Assembly: GCF_046237625.1 (NCBI RefSeq)
Contig: NZ_CP143545.1
Span: forward strand, 558,001 to 622,000
Source: Paraperibacillus esterisolvens
GTDB taxonomy: Bacteria; Bacillota; Bacilli; Bacillales; DSM-1321
DNA: 64,000 nt
Direction: 5' to 3'
Shown here: positions 7,817 to 15,680 of the stretch, piece by piece
Layout: the number at the start of each line of letters is the position of its first letter
How positions within the stretch are numbered: the stretch's first letter is position 1
Position numbers and translations under genes: made by a program
Notes under the pieces: generated by a model
The model's input: only the letters and a program-made list of their open reading frames with translations
Databases searched by the model: none
Told to the model about the DNA's origin: nothing

Positions 7817-8437
7817 ATGCTGCAGCATAAAATCATATACTGGATAGGCGGGTCTGCCTGTGCGGGAAAGAGCACGCTTGCAGAGATGTACTGCCGGAAA
7901 TATAATCTCCCGCTCTATTCCTGTGATGAACATTTCAACAGACATTTGCAGCTGATATCAGAAGAGCATCAGCCCGCGATGTTCAAAGTCTCCAGGATGG
8001 ATGCAGACGAAGCATTTTACACCAGGAGCAGAGCGGATCAGCTGCGAGTATATATACAGTCTTTTATAGAAGACTTTTCCTTTGTAGCTGCAGATTTAGC
8101 AAAAGGTGAGGAAGAAGCGATCGTAGTAGAAGGAAATCAATTGCTTCCATCCCTCGTAAAGCCGCTGCTGGAGGAACATCACAGGGCCGTCTGGATTGTT
8201 CCCCATGAAGAATTCCAAAGGAAACAATACCGCAGGCGTGAGTGGGTGCCCACAGTGCTTGCCTCAGCCGCTGATCCGGAAGCTGCCCTTGAAAACTGGA
8301 TGGTCCGCGATGCAATGTTTGCATCCATGGTTTATAAGGAAGCTGCCGGCAAAAAGCTGAATGCTATGCTTGTTGATGGCAGCAGAAGCCTGGCGAAAAC
8401 TTTTCTGGAATTGGAGCGGCTCTTTCAACGGGGATAA
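7817..8437 (+). CDS. P-loop NTPase/kinase-like protein
   Basis: A 206-residue protein with a Walker A motif at residues 11-20 (GGSACAGKST) and an acidic Walker B-like EEAIVVEGNQLLPSLV. The pattern resembles small-molecule kinases (2-phosphoglycerate kinase-, uridine kinase- or shikimate kinase-like) of unassigned substrate. RRREWVP near residue 137 could form an arginine-rich lid. Its last codons overlap the convergent lipoprotein gene by 13 bp. Confidence 0.75.
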   Translation: MLQHKIIYWIGGSACAGKSTLAEMYCRKYNLPLYSCDEHFNRHLQLISEEHQPAMFKVSRMDADEAFYTRSRADQLRVYIQSFIEDFSFVAADLAKGEEEAIVVEGNQLLPSLVKPLLEEHHRAVWIVPHEEFQRKQYRRREWVPTVLASAADPEAALENWMVRDAMFASMVYKEAAGKKLNAMLVDGSRSLAKTFLELERLFQRG

Positions 8438-9210
8438 TCATAGGAGTTTTTAATGATTGTTATCATCTTTTTGGCAAGGGCCGTCATTGCCCTGCCATCT
8501 TTGCTGCGGTCGCAGTCCGCCCATTGATAATCCAGCTTTGCATCATTGATCCACACAGTCAGGTTATAATTTTTCCGAGCGGGGCGGCAGGAGGCGGTAA
8601 GTCCTTTTCTATCCAGATAGTTGGCGAGAACCATATTTTTGTAGATAACAGTAAGCTCGGCCTCTGAAAGATGGAAATCACTGACGGTCCGCTTAACGTC
8701 ATTCCGTGGAATGTAAGCTGTTATACTTTCTTGGTTGGTATCAATCTCGTTCTCCAGTTTTTTTCCATACTTAAAATGGAAATCAAAGCGGTCCTGTGCT
8801 TTTATATCATAATTGATCGTAACGAGCTCCAGCTCCGTTTGTCCGCTATCGCACCCTGCCAGGGAGTACTCCATTCTTGTGTAACTCTCGGTATGGAAAG
8901 CCTTTTTACAGCTAAATTTTTCCACAGCTCCCCCGCCATAACGATCCTCCCGCGAATCTATGGTAAGCTCAATTCTCTTTCCATCAAAATTAATATTGTG
9001 GAAAATAGGATCTCCCTCAAGCGTATACCTTACAACTCTAATATTTCCTTTCTTCCCATCCTGAACATCTGCATAAAAACGATCTAATGAGCTGATATTG
9101 TCAAACCGGTCCAAAGAAACTAATACATCGTCTTCTTTAACTTTTGAAGCATTGTCTGTGCAGCCTGAGAGCATCAGGGACAGAGAAGCTGCCAGTACTA
9201 GTTTTTTCAT
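8425..9210 (-). CDS. DUF4362-type lipoprotein
   Basis: A 261-residue lipoprotein: signal peptide MKKLVLAASLSLMLSGC with the lipobox cysteine at residue 17, so it should be anchored on the outer face of the membrane. Residues about 35-135 match DUF4362 (NISSLDRFYADVQDGKKGNI, RVVRYTLEGDPIFHNINFDG, YSLAGCDSG). The rest is a charged extension with a Cys pair that could form a disulfide. ATG 9210 is preceded by AAAAGGAGATATC. Function unknown. Confidence 0.8.
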   Translation of the reverse strand: MKKLVLAASLSLMLSGCTDNASKVKEDDVLVSLDRFDNISSLDRFYADVQDGKKGNIRVVRYTLEGDPIFHNINFDGKRIELTIDSREDRYGGGAVEKFSCKKAFHTESYTRMEYSLAGCDSGQTELELVTINYDIKAQDRFDFHFKYGKKLENEIDTNQESITAYIPRNDVKRTVSDFHLSEAELTVIYKNMVLANYLDRKGLTASCRPARKNYNLTVWINDAKLDYQWADCDRSKDGRAMTALAKKMITIIKNSYDYPR

Positions 9211-9453
9211 GATATCTCCTTTTACCTTTTTATGGATTTTATTCTTTATTATATAAGGAAAGAGAAACTAGTTGGTAACTTATTTTGGTCTGTTGAAGGA
9301 AGTGGTGAAACACTGACAAATGAATAAATGAAAGATATTCAGCGCAGTAAAGGAATAGTCTAAAGTGACTGGCTAAAATAGAGGATATGTTGTTACTTAC
9401 TGAAAATCACTAGTCTGCAATGTCTTTAAACTCTTATAAAGGGCTCATATGAT

Positions 9454-9501
9454 TTGATAGGCTTTTTTCAACATGCTATCATAATTGCGTAAACGTTTTC
9501 G
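9454..9501 (+). promoter_or_regulatory. Promoter and operator of the LacI-type regulator gene
   Basis: TTGATA (9454-9459), 17 bp, TATCAT (9477-9482) form a good sigma-A promoter. GTAAACGTTTTCG (9489-9501) lies at the expected start point and matches 12 of 13 bases of the perfect palindrome at 10552, so autoregulation is likely. The rest of 9211-9453 shows no gene. Confidence 0.7.
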
Positions 9502-9527
9502 TAAAAGTTTGGAAAGCTGGTGAACAG

Positions 9528-10532
9528 ATGGCGTATACGATTAAGGATGTCGCCAGGGAAGCGAATGTCTCAATAGCGACTGTTTCCCGGATTTTAAATG
9601 GGCAGCCGGGCTATTCGAAGAAAACCAAGGAGAAGGTGCTGCGTGTTATCGAGGAAATGGGGTATCATCCGAACGCTGTAGCGAGGGGCCTCATCAACAA
9701 GAGGACGCACACCATCGGCGTGATGTTTCCCTACCTAACCGGGTCCCTGGTTACGGAGCTTCTGAGGGGAATTGAAAGTGCGGCAAGCCGGCATGGCTCG
9801 AGCATTATTGTCTGCCATACGGGTTCAGACCGGGAGAAGACAAAGAAATATTTGAAGGTATTGAATGAAAAAAGGGTGGATGGAATCATTTTTACCAGTG
9901 AAGTGCTGGAAGATGAGTTTCATAGCTATATTGATAAAATGAATGTGCCCCTCGTCCTGCTCTCCACAAAATCGGATAATTTTTCTGCTCCATATGTAAG
10001 GGTGAATGATGAGGCAGCCGCATATTCTGCGGCGGAATATTTAATCAAACAGGGACACACAAAACTCGGGATGATCAGCGGCCGGGAGGAAGATATCATT
10101 GCCGGGCAGCCGCGTATCAATGGGTTCCTGAAAGCGCTGAAAGATTATGGCATTTCTCTTAAAGAAGGAAATGTTATCTGCACAGAAGGATTTGGATTTC
10201 CTGAGGGCATTACGGGGCTGAAGAGGCTCCTGGAGAATGATCCCGGAGTGACGGGAATATTCGCTGCCAGCGATGAAATGGCAATCGGGGCCATCTCCGC
10301 AGCCCATCATTGCGGGATTAAGGTTCCTGATGATATATCAATCATCGGATACGATAATATTGATTTAGCCCAGATGTCAATTCCACCGCTGACGACGGTG
10401 GCGCAGCCATTCGCTGAAATGGGAGAGACGGCGGGTGAAATGCTGTTGAATATGCTTGAAACTGGAATGACGGCTGAGAACCGAATTATGCCTCATAGGA
10501 TAATCGAAAGAATGAGTGTCAAAAGATATTAA
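9528..10532 (+). CDS. LacI-family regulator of the oligoglucosidase gene
   Basis: A 334-residue LacI/GalR repressor: helix-turn-helix and hinge at residues 3-60 (TIKDVAREANVSIATVSRIL), then a periplasmic-binding-protein-like effector domain (LISDEMAIGAI-type region reads AASDEMAIGAISAAHH; IPPLTTVAQPF near the end). Its gene is followed 128 bp later by an alpha-glucosidase gene, and the same palindrome occurs in both upstream regions, so it most likely senses a maltose- or isomaltose-type sugar and represses itself and malL. The ATG is preceded by GGAAAGCTGG, a modest ribosome binding site. Confidence 0.9.
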   Translation: MAYTIKDVAREANVSIATVSRILNGQPGYSKKTKEKVLRVIEEMGYHPNAVARGLINKRTHTIGVMFPYLTGSLVTELLRGIESAASRHGSSIIVCHTGSDREKTKKYLKVLNEKRVDGIIFTSEVLEDEFHSYIDKMNVPLVLLSTKSDNFSAPYVRVNDEAAAYSAAEYLIKQGHTKLGMISGREEDIIAGQPRINGFLKALKDYGISLKEGNVICTEGFGFPEGITGLKRLLENDPGVTGIFAASDEMAIGAISAAHHCGIKVPDDISIIGYDNIDLAQMSIPPLTTVAQPFAEMGETAGEMLLNMLETGMTAENRIMPHRIIERMSVKRY

Positions 10533-10549
10533 TCTTTTTTTAGAAAATA

Positions 10550-10566
10550 TAGTAAACGTTTACGTT
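10550..10566 (+). promoter_or_regulatory. LacI-type operator upstream of malL
   Basis: GTAAACGTTTAC (10552-10563) is a perfect 12-bp palindrome with a central CG, the hallmark of LacI-family operators. It shares GTAAACGTTT-CG with the site at 9489-9501 and lies about 95 bp before the malL start. It also fits a CcpA cre core, so dual control is possible. Confidence 0.7.
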
Positions 10567-10659
10567 AATTCCGTTTTTAGGGTAAATGTAAGAATCAGGG
10601 ACTATAAAAAGGCTTTATCAAGTAAAAAACAACTTCCAAAAAAGTGAGGCGAAAAGAAC

Positions 10660-12345
10660 ATGAATAAAAAATGGTGGAAAGAAAGCGTCATCTATCAAAT
10701 CTATCCCCGGAGCTTTTATGATACGGACGGTGACGGTGTAGGAGATCTGCAGGGAATAAGAGAAAAAATCCCTTATCTCAGTAAGCTGGGAATCGATGTA
10801 ATCTGGCTGTCACCTGTTTATAAGTCTCCGAATGATGACAATGGATATGATATTTCAGATTACCGGGATATCATGGACGAATTCGGCACCATGGAGGATT
10901 TTGATGCCATGCTGGATGAATCCCATAAATATGGTATCAAGATCATGATGGATCTCGTGGTGAATCATTCAAGCGATGAGCATCAGTGGTTCGTCGAGTC
11001 ACGGAAGTCAAAAGATAATCCATACCGGGACTATTATATCTGGAAAAAAGGCGAGAACGGGGAGGCGCCAACCAACTGGGGGGCGGCATTTGGCGGCAGT
11101 GTCTGGGAATATGACGAAGAAACCGAGGAATATTATCTGCACCTTTTCAGCAAAAAACAGCCGGATCTTAATTGGGAGAATCCAGGTCTCAGGGAAGAAG
11201 TTTACCAGATGATGCGTTACTGGCTGGATAAAGGAATCGACGGCTTCCGCATGGATGTAGTCAATTTCATCTCTAAAGATACAAGCTATCCGCAGGGGAA
11301 TATGGAAGAGGGAATGCTGTTTGGGGATGGCAGCCCTTATTACATGAATGGTCCGCGTATCCATGAATTTCTTCAGGAAATGAACAAGGAAGCTTTGTCC
11401 GCTTATGATACGATCACGGTCGGCGAGATGCCGGGAGTATCTGTTGAACAAGGGAAACTGTATACCGGGGAGAAACGAAATGAATTGAACATGGTCTTTC
11501 ATTTTGAACACGTGGGCCTCGGCAACGGCAAATTCGGAAAATGGGATCCGCAGGAATGGAAGCTGACGGAACTGAAGGAAATCTTCACGAAATGGCAGAA
11601 GGGACTTGAGAATGAGGGCTGGAACAGCTTATATTGGAGCAATCACGACCAGCCAAGAGCCATTTCCCGCTGGGGCAGTGATTCGGACGAGTACAGGGAT
11701 CTATCCGGCAAGATGATAGCCGCCTGCCTTCACACCATGCAGGGAACTCCGTACATTTACCAGGGTGAAGAGATTGGGATGACCAATGTCAGGTTCAACA
11801 CCATCGAGGAGTATCGTGATATTGAAACACTGAATGCCTACAGGGACCTGACGCCTGCATTCCTGACTCATGAAGAAATTTTCAAGGGCATCTATGAAAG
11901 AAGCCGCGATAACGCGAGGACGCCTGTGCAATGGAATGGCAGCGAAAACGCCGGTTTCACCTCCGGGACTCCGTGGATCGATGTGAATCCGAATTATAAA
12001 ACCATCAATGCGGAAGCTGTATTGGCCGATCCGGATTCAATTTTCTATTTCTACCAAAAGCTGATCCAGCTCCGGAAGCAGAACGATGTGATTGTCTATG
12101 GCACATACGATTTATTAATGCCTGAAGATGAACAGATTTTTGCCTTCACTAGGACTCTCGAAGAAGAGAGGATTCTAACAATCTGCAATTTCAGCGAGAG
12201 ATCTGCAGAATTCAAGCTTGACGCCAGTATCTCCTTTAACGGGAAAGAGCTGCTGATCTCAAACTATGAAGTGAGTGAGAATCAGGATATAAAAGAGATT
12301 TCGCTTAAGCCCTATGAAGTCCGTGTTTATAAACTGACTCGGTAA
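10660..12345 (+). CDS. malL: Oligo-1,6-glucosidase / alpha-glucosidase, GH13
   Basis: A 561-residue GH13 enzyme, the usual length of Bacillus MalL. The catalytic set is complete: nucleophile D199 in GFRMDVV, acid/base E256 in VGEMPG, and stabilising D330 in NHDQPR; QPDLNWENP is the MalL/TreA-type region. Valine after the nucleophile Asp is the residue linked to alpha-1,6 preference in this subfamily. There is no signal peptide, so it acts in the cytosol on imported oligosaccharides. No transporter is adjacent, so sugar import must be encoded elsewhere. Trehalose-6-phosphate hydrolase is the main alternative, but those usually have GFRFDV. Confidence 0.9.
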   Translation: MNKKWWKESVIYQIYPRSFYDTDGDGVGDLQGIREKIPYLSKLGIDVIWLSPVYKSPNDDNGYDISDYRDIMDEFGTMEDFDAMLDESHKYGIKIMMDLVVNHSSDEHQWFVESRKSKDNPYRDYYIWKKGENGEAPTNWGAAFGGSVWEYDEETEEYYLHLFSKKQPDLNWENPGLREEVYQMMRYWLDKGIDGFRMDVVNFISKDTSYPQGNMEEGMLFGDGSPYYMNGPRIHEFLQEMNKEALSAYDTITVGEMPGVSVEQGKLYTGEKRNELNMVFHFEHVGLGNGKFGKWDPQEWKLTELKEIFTKWQKGLENEGWNSLYWSNHDQPRAISRWGSDSDEYRDLSGKMIAACLHTMQGTPYIYQGEEIGMTNVRFNTIEEYRDIETLNAYRDLTPAFLTHEEIFKGIYERSRDNARTPVQWNGSENAGFTSGTPWIDVNPNYKTINAEAVLADPDSIFYFYQKLIQLRKQNDVIVYGTYDLLMPEDEQIFAFTRTLEEERILTICNFSERSAEFKLDASISFNGKELLISNYEVSENQDIKEISLKPYEVRVYKLTR

Positions 12346-12355
12346 TGATAAAGGA

Positions 12356-12393
12356 AACAGCAGTTGCGTTCTGATGAGCGGCTGCTGTTTTTT
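12356..12393 (+). terminator. Terminator after malL
   Basis: AACAGCAG / CTGCTGTT stem with an 18-nt loop followed by a T run, 11 nt past the stop. Confidence 0.85.
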
Positions 12394-12534
12394 ATTACGC
12401 TTTAATTGCGGGTCACTTGGCAGTGTTATTTCAGGAACCTGTGAAAAAAAAGAATCAAAACGCCCCTTATTTGAAGGGCATCATTCTATCCGGGTAGAAA
12501 TAGTATAGTTGGAAAGCAAAGGAGCGTATGTGGA

Positions 12535-13335
12535 ATGGGAGGAAAATTGAGTTTTATAGAAAAAGAGCTCAGCCCTTATGTTATTGAAAGGCTGGAGGAA
12601 TGGACCCGCGGTATTTCTGATATAGAGGTGCTGTCCAACCAAGGGTGGACTTCTGCGGTGCGGAAGATTGCGGGCGGAGGGGAAGCGTTTCTGTTTAAAA
12701 GCTGTTTTGAAGAAAGATATAGGGATTGGCTTAGGAACGAGGCAGAGGTACTTCGGAGCCTTAAGGATTGTGCGGCTATCCCGGTGCCCGGATATTATGA
12801 CTTCTTTGAGGAGGCGGACGCAAGTCATCTTCTGATGTCATTTGAGCCCGGCATAACCCTGAGGGAAGCACTGCTTAGGGAACAGACGGCAAAAGGGGAG
12901 TATCAGCTTATTAAAAGCTTTGGAGCATTTTTGCAAAAACTCCATGAACAAGAGCTTCCCTCTTTCTTTCCGGCTGGGAAGAACTGGCTGGATGAACAGC
13001 TTCAAAGGGCTGCCGGCTATTTAGAGGGCGGGGGAATTGACGGGACTGCCGCTCTCCTTGAAAAACTGGAACATGAAAGACCGGCAGAGGTCAGACAGAC
13101 AATTATTCATGGAGACTGCACGGTGGATAATGTGCTGGTTGTAAACGGTGAAGTGGTGATGTTCATTGACACGGCTGGAATGGGAGTCGGCGATCCCCGT
13201 TATGATGAAGCTTTGGCGGTACGTAAATTCTTGGGAAATCCGGAGAAGCTGGACGCGTTCTATGACGGATATACACGCTGCCGACTATCTGATGAGGAAT
13301 TTCAGTATTTTGAAGGACTGTATGACTTTTTTTAA
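12535..13335 (+). CDS. Aminoglycoside phosphotransferase-fold (APH) kinase
   Basis: A 266-residue protein kinase-like phosphotransferase. The catalytic loop is HGDCTVDNVL (residues 192-201) and the metal-binding aspartate is D212 in FIDTAG; an N-lobe lysine is seen in EAFLFKS. The C-terminal DPRYDEALAVRKF is typical of APH/choline-kinase-like proteins. AAAGGAG ten nt upstream supports ATG 12535. Most chromosomal members phosphorylate unknown metabolites; antibiotic resistance should not be assumed. Confidence 0.85.
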   Translation: MGGKLSFIEKELSPYVIERLEEWTRGISDIEVLSNQGWTSAVRKIAGGGEAFLFKSCFEERYRDWLRNEAEVLRSLKDCAAIPVPGYYDFFEEADASHLLMSFEPGITLREALLREQTAKGEYQLIKSFGAFLQKLHEQELPSFFPAGKNWLDEQLQRAAGYLEGGGIDGTAALLEKLEHERPAEVRQTIIHGDCTVDNVLVVNGEVVMFIDTAGMGVGDPRYDEALAVRKFLGNPEKLDAFYDGYTRCRLSDEEFQYFEGLYDFF

Positions 13336-13437
13336 TGATGACCTAAACGATAACTTTTTATTATATAGATTGATAGATAACTGTGAATTTTAATTATCAT
13401 CCGGGTCAAATAAAGTGGAGATAAGGAGGGGGATTGG

Positions 13438-14208
13438 ATGGATATAAAAAAGGATGTTCAGAAGCAGTTTGGGAAGAACGCCCAGTCTTATGTCGAGAGC
13501 AGCATTCACAAGGATGGCAGCGACCTGTCATTATTGGTGCATCTTGCAGGCTTGAAGGGGTCTGAGAAGGTGCTCGATGTGGCTACTGGCGGCGGTCATA
13601 CGGCAAATGCTTTTGCGCCCTATGCATGGGAAGTCACGGCATTCGATATAACGGAAGAAATGCTGAAGGCAGCCGAAGGATTCATCAGCGGAAACGGTCA
13701 TAAAAATGTGATATTCATCAAGGGGGATGCCGAGAAACTGCCTTTTGCCGATGAGTCCTTTGATATCGTAACATGCAGGATTGCCGCGCATCATTTCCCG
13801 GATGTTGAAGCTTTTGTTTCCGAGGCATTCCGTGTCCTGAAGCCCAATGGAAAGTTCCTGCTCGATGACAATATCGTGCCGGAGGAGGATGAATTGGACT
13901 GCTTTTATAACGCTATCGAGAAAATCAGGGACTACAGCCATGTGAGAGCCTGGAAGAAAACAGAATGGATCAGGATGCTTGAGTCAGCAGGATTCATAAT
14001 CAACCAGCTTAACCGTTTTGAAAAGAGCTTCGAATTTGCCTCTTGGTGCAAAAGGATGAATCTGCCCCAGGAAGAGCAGGGGAGGCTGGCTGATATATTC
14101 AGGGGGGCACCCAAAAGAGTGAAGAAATACTTCAAGATCGGGCTGGAGGGAGAAAATGTAACCTCATTTAGGGGGGAGGCTATGGTGGTAAGTGCGTCAA
14201 AAGTGTAA
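13438..14208 (+). CDS. Class I SAM-dependent methyltransferase (Methyltransf_11/UbiE-like)
   Basis: A 256-residue methyltransferase. Motif I is VLDVATGGGHTANAFAP, motif II surrounds VTAFDITEEML, and the AEKLPFADESFDIVTCRIAAHHF segment is characteristic of the UbiE/COQ5-like group. AAGGAGGGGGATTGG gives a strong ribosome binding site. The preceding APH gene ends 102 bp earlier without a visible terminator, so the two could be co-transcribed. Substrate unknown. Confidence 0.85.
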   Translation: MDIKKDVQKQFGKNAQSYVESSIHKDGSDLSLLVHLAGLKGSEKVLDVATGGGHTANAFAPYAWEVTAFDITEEMLKAAEGFISGNGHKNVIFIKGDAEKLPFADESFDIVTCRIAAHHFPDVEAFVSEAFRVLKPNGKFLLDDNIVPEEDELDCFYNAIEKIRDYSHVRAWKKTEWIRMLESAGFIINQLNRFEKSFEFASWCKRMNLPQEEQGRLADIFRGAPKRVKKYFKIGLEGENVTSFRGEAMVVSASKV

Positions 14209-14256
14209 CCTGAGATTCCTTCATCTTTAAGCAGAAAGCTGGCCAGGGGCTGGCTT

Positions 14257-14817
14257 TTATTTTTGGGGGCCAGCCTTCTCATCTTTTTTTGCCTTTAGAA
14301 TCCATGTGATGTATTGCTCCCGGTCATAAAGGTGGATGTTATTTGCTTTGGCAAAATCCTGGGCTTGGGGTGTAAAGCCGTTATTGGTAATTACCCAGCA
14401 ATCAGAGGCCTCATAAAGGGGCAGCTGCCTCAAGGTTTTCTGGACAAGCCTGATTCCCACACTTCTTTTGTGGCTTTTCACCTTAACTGCAGCTTTCCTC
14501 CCGCTAGGATCAACTGCTGTAAAGCTTAACAATTCATATCCCTCTTGAGGCACTAGGATTGTGTACCCCAGCCGTCCAAGCAGGGCAGCCGTAAAATCTT
14601 CAAGCTCCGCGTCTGTCATGTTATGGATAACCCAGATTTCGGATTTTTCCTGCCTCTTCATCATACGGTGGAGGAAAATCAAGCCGTAAATAGAGTAAAG
14701 AAGCAATCCTGACATAAATGTGAGAAAGGGAGGTTCGAAGCTCTTCGTTACTGCTGCTATATAAGAAGGAACCAGCACCATGGCCAGCCAGAATAGCAGA
14801 TGAAGACGATTGTCCAA
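14257..14817 (-). CDS. Membrane-anchored Mrr-like (type IV restriction endonuclease fold) protein
   Basis: A 186-residue protein with two N-terminal membrane helices (about 7-26 and 29-50) followed by an Mrr-type domain: MTDAELEDFTAALLGRLGY, then VGIRLVQKTLRQLPLYEA and CWVITNNGFTPQAQDFAKAN. In active Mrr nucleases the core strands carry D and a Q/E-x-K motif; here the equivalent segment reads AAVKVKSHK, so the Q/E appears replaced by Lys, and the expected aspartate is not obvious. It may be a non-catalytic DNA- or membrane-associated relative. No methyltransferase or other restriction gene is adjacent in an operon. Confidence 0.7.
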   Translation of the reverse strand: MDNRLHLLFWLAMVLVPSYIAAVTKSFEPPFLTFMSGLLLYSIYGLIFLHRMMKRQEKSEIWVIHNMTDAELEDFTAALLGRLGYTILVPQEGYELLSFTAVDPSGRKAAVKVKSHKRSVGIRLVQKTLRQLPLYEASDCWVITNNGFTPQAQDFAKANNIHLYDREQYITWILKAKKDEKAGPQK

Positions 14818-14885
14818 AGAGGAAACACATCCTTCATAATTATTTTTAAAAAATCCTGCCCCATTTTTTCCTCAGTATTCCTTCA

Positions 14886-15038
14886 TCAATAAGGGCCGCT
14901 AAAAACAGTGCTCCGCCAATTCAACGTAGTCATTGCATGCTCATGTGAATTGAACTTCAGAACAGCAAGGAGGAGGATGGCAGTTCCTATCAGGCAGACA
15001 ATGACTCCGGTTTTTTTCTGGCATTCATCCAAAACCAT
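14886..15038 (-). CDS. Possible small membrane protein (about 50 aa)
   Basis: The frame reads MVLDECQKKTGVIVCLIG then a hydrophobic stretch TAILLLAVLKF, i.e. a single-pass membrane peptide. AAAAGG lies directly before the ATG, so TTG at 15032 (48 aa) may be the true start. The open frame continues upstream, but that part looks non-coding. No homologue recognised; the gap 14818-15154 otherwise shows nothing. Confidence 0.35.
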   Translation of the reverse strand: MVLDECQKKTGVIVCLIGTAILLLAVLKFNSHEHAMTTLNWRSTVFSGPY

Positions 15039-15154
15039 CCTTTTATGTAATATACCATAAAATGGTTGTACAGCATTTTTATTGGAATACTTATCGCCAT
15101 TAATTGAAAAAGGAGAAGAAATAAATAAAGTTGATTTAATTTTTTGAATAGTCA

Positions 15155-15291
15155 TTGATTTTCTCAAACAAACATATTATATTATTAAACAAGTAATCCA
15201 ATGTAAATTATCGGGTTTAAAAAATACTCTTGCTGATCAGACACACTGAAGGCACTTATCTCATTAAAAGATAAGTGTCTTTTTGCTTTTT
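15155..15291 (+). promoter_or_regulatory. Promoter, leader and terminator ahead of the sulfate uptake genes
   Basis: TTGATT (15155-15160), 17 bp, TATATT (15178-15183) form a promoter. The transcript would end at an 11-bp hairpin GGCACTTATCT / AGATAAGTGTC (15251-15279) with a long T run (15280-15291), 134 nt before yezD. With no gene upstream on this strand, this is either a short RNA or an attenuated leader. The conserved S-box (SAM riboswitch) core was looked for and not found. Confidence 0.5.
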
Positions 15292-15424
15292 CTGTTACCT
15301 TTCCGCCCAATTTACATACAGTGTAATAGAAAAAAGCAGTCTCCATCCTGAGCATTTTTTCCTTGAAGGAATGCAAAAAAATCAAATGAAAACGGGTTAA
15401 GCCATTTAAGGAGGGGAGTTGCAT

Positions 15425-15604
15425 TTGCGGAAGAAGGATGATGAAAAAGTATTGGAAAAGATCAGGGTGCTGCTTGAGGGTGTGGAATTCGGACTCCTTC
15501 AAATCATTATCCACGACTCCCAGGTTACGCAGATTGATAAATTAGAAAAGCACCGCCTGCCCAAACAAAACAAAAACGCCGATCGGACCACCGAAGGCTC
15601 CTGA
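15425..15604 (+). CDS. yezD: YezD-family small protein (DUF2292)
   Basis: A 59-residue protein with the DUF2292 core VLLEGVEFGLLQIIIHDS and VTQIDKLEKHRL. Family members are small cytosolic proteins of unknown role. TTG 15425 is chosen because GGAGGGGA (15410-15417) is 7 nt upstream, while TTG 15419 would be too close. It lies 76 bp before the sulfate-binding protein gene on the same strand, so co-transcription and a link to sulfur assimilation are inferred. Confidence 0.8.
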   Translation: MRKKDDEKVLEKIRVLLEGVEFGLLQIIIHDSQVTQIDKLEKHRLPKQNKNADRTTEGS

Positions 15605-15680
15605 AGATTTCTCAGTTGTTGCGTTGAGAAAATCAAGGGGCTTTTTAGCCTCAATACTATGATGAAAAAGGAGTTTTTTT

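Noticed and set aside
10660..12345. malL as trehalose-6-phosphate hydrolase
   Set aside because: GFRMDVV and the neighbouring LacI-type regulator fit oligo-1,6-glucosidase better than the GFRFDV seen in TreA; no trehalose PTS gene is adjacent.
12535..13335. APH-fold gene as an aminoglycoside resistance gene
   Set aside because: Only generic kinase motifs are present; chromosomal relatives act on unknown metabolites.
15155..15425. S-box (SAM) riboswitch before the sulfate genes
   Set aside because: The conserved core sequences were searched for by eye and not found.
15185..15514. 109-codon minus-strand frame over the yezD leader
   Set aside because: It overlaps the leader terminator and yezD, has no ribosome binding site, and does not resemble a protein family.
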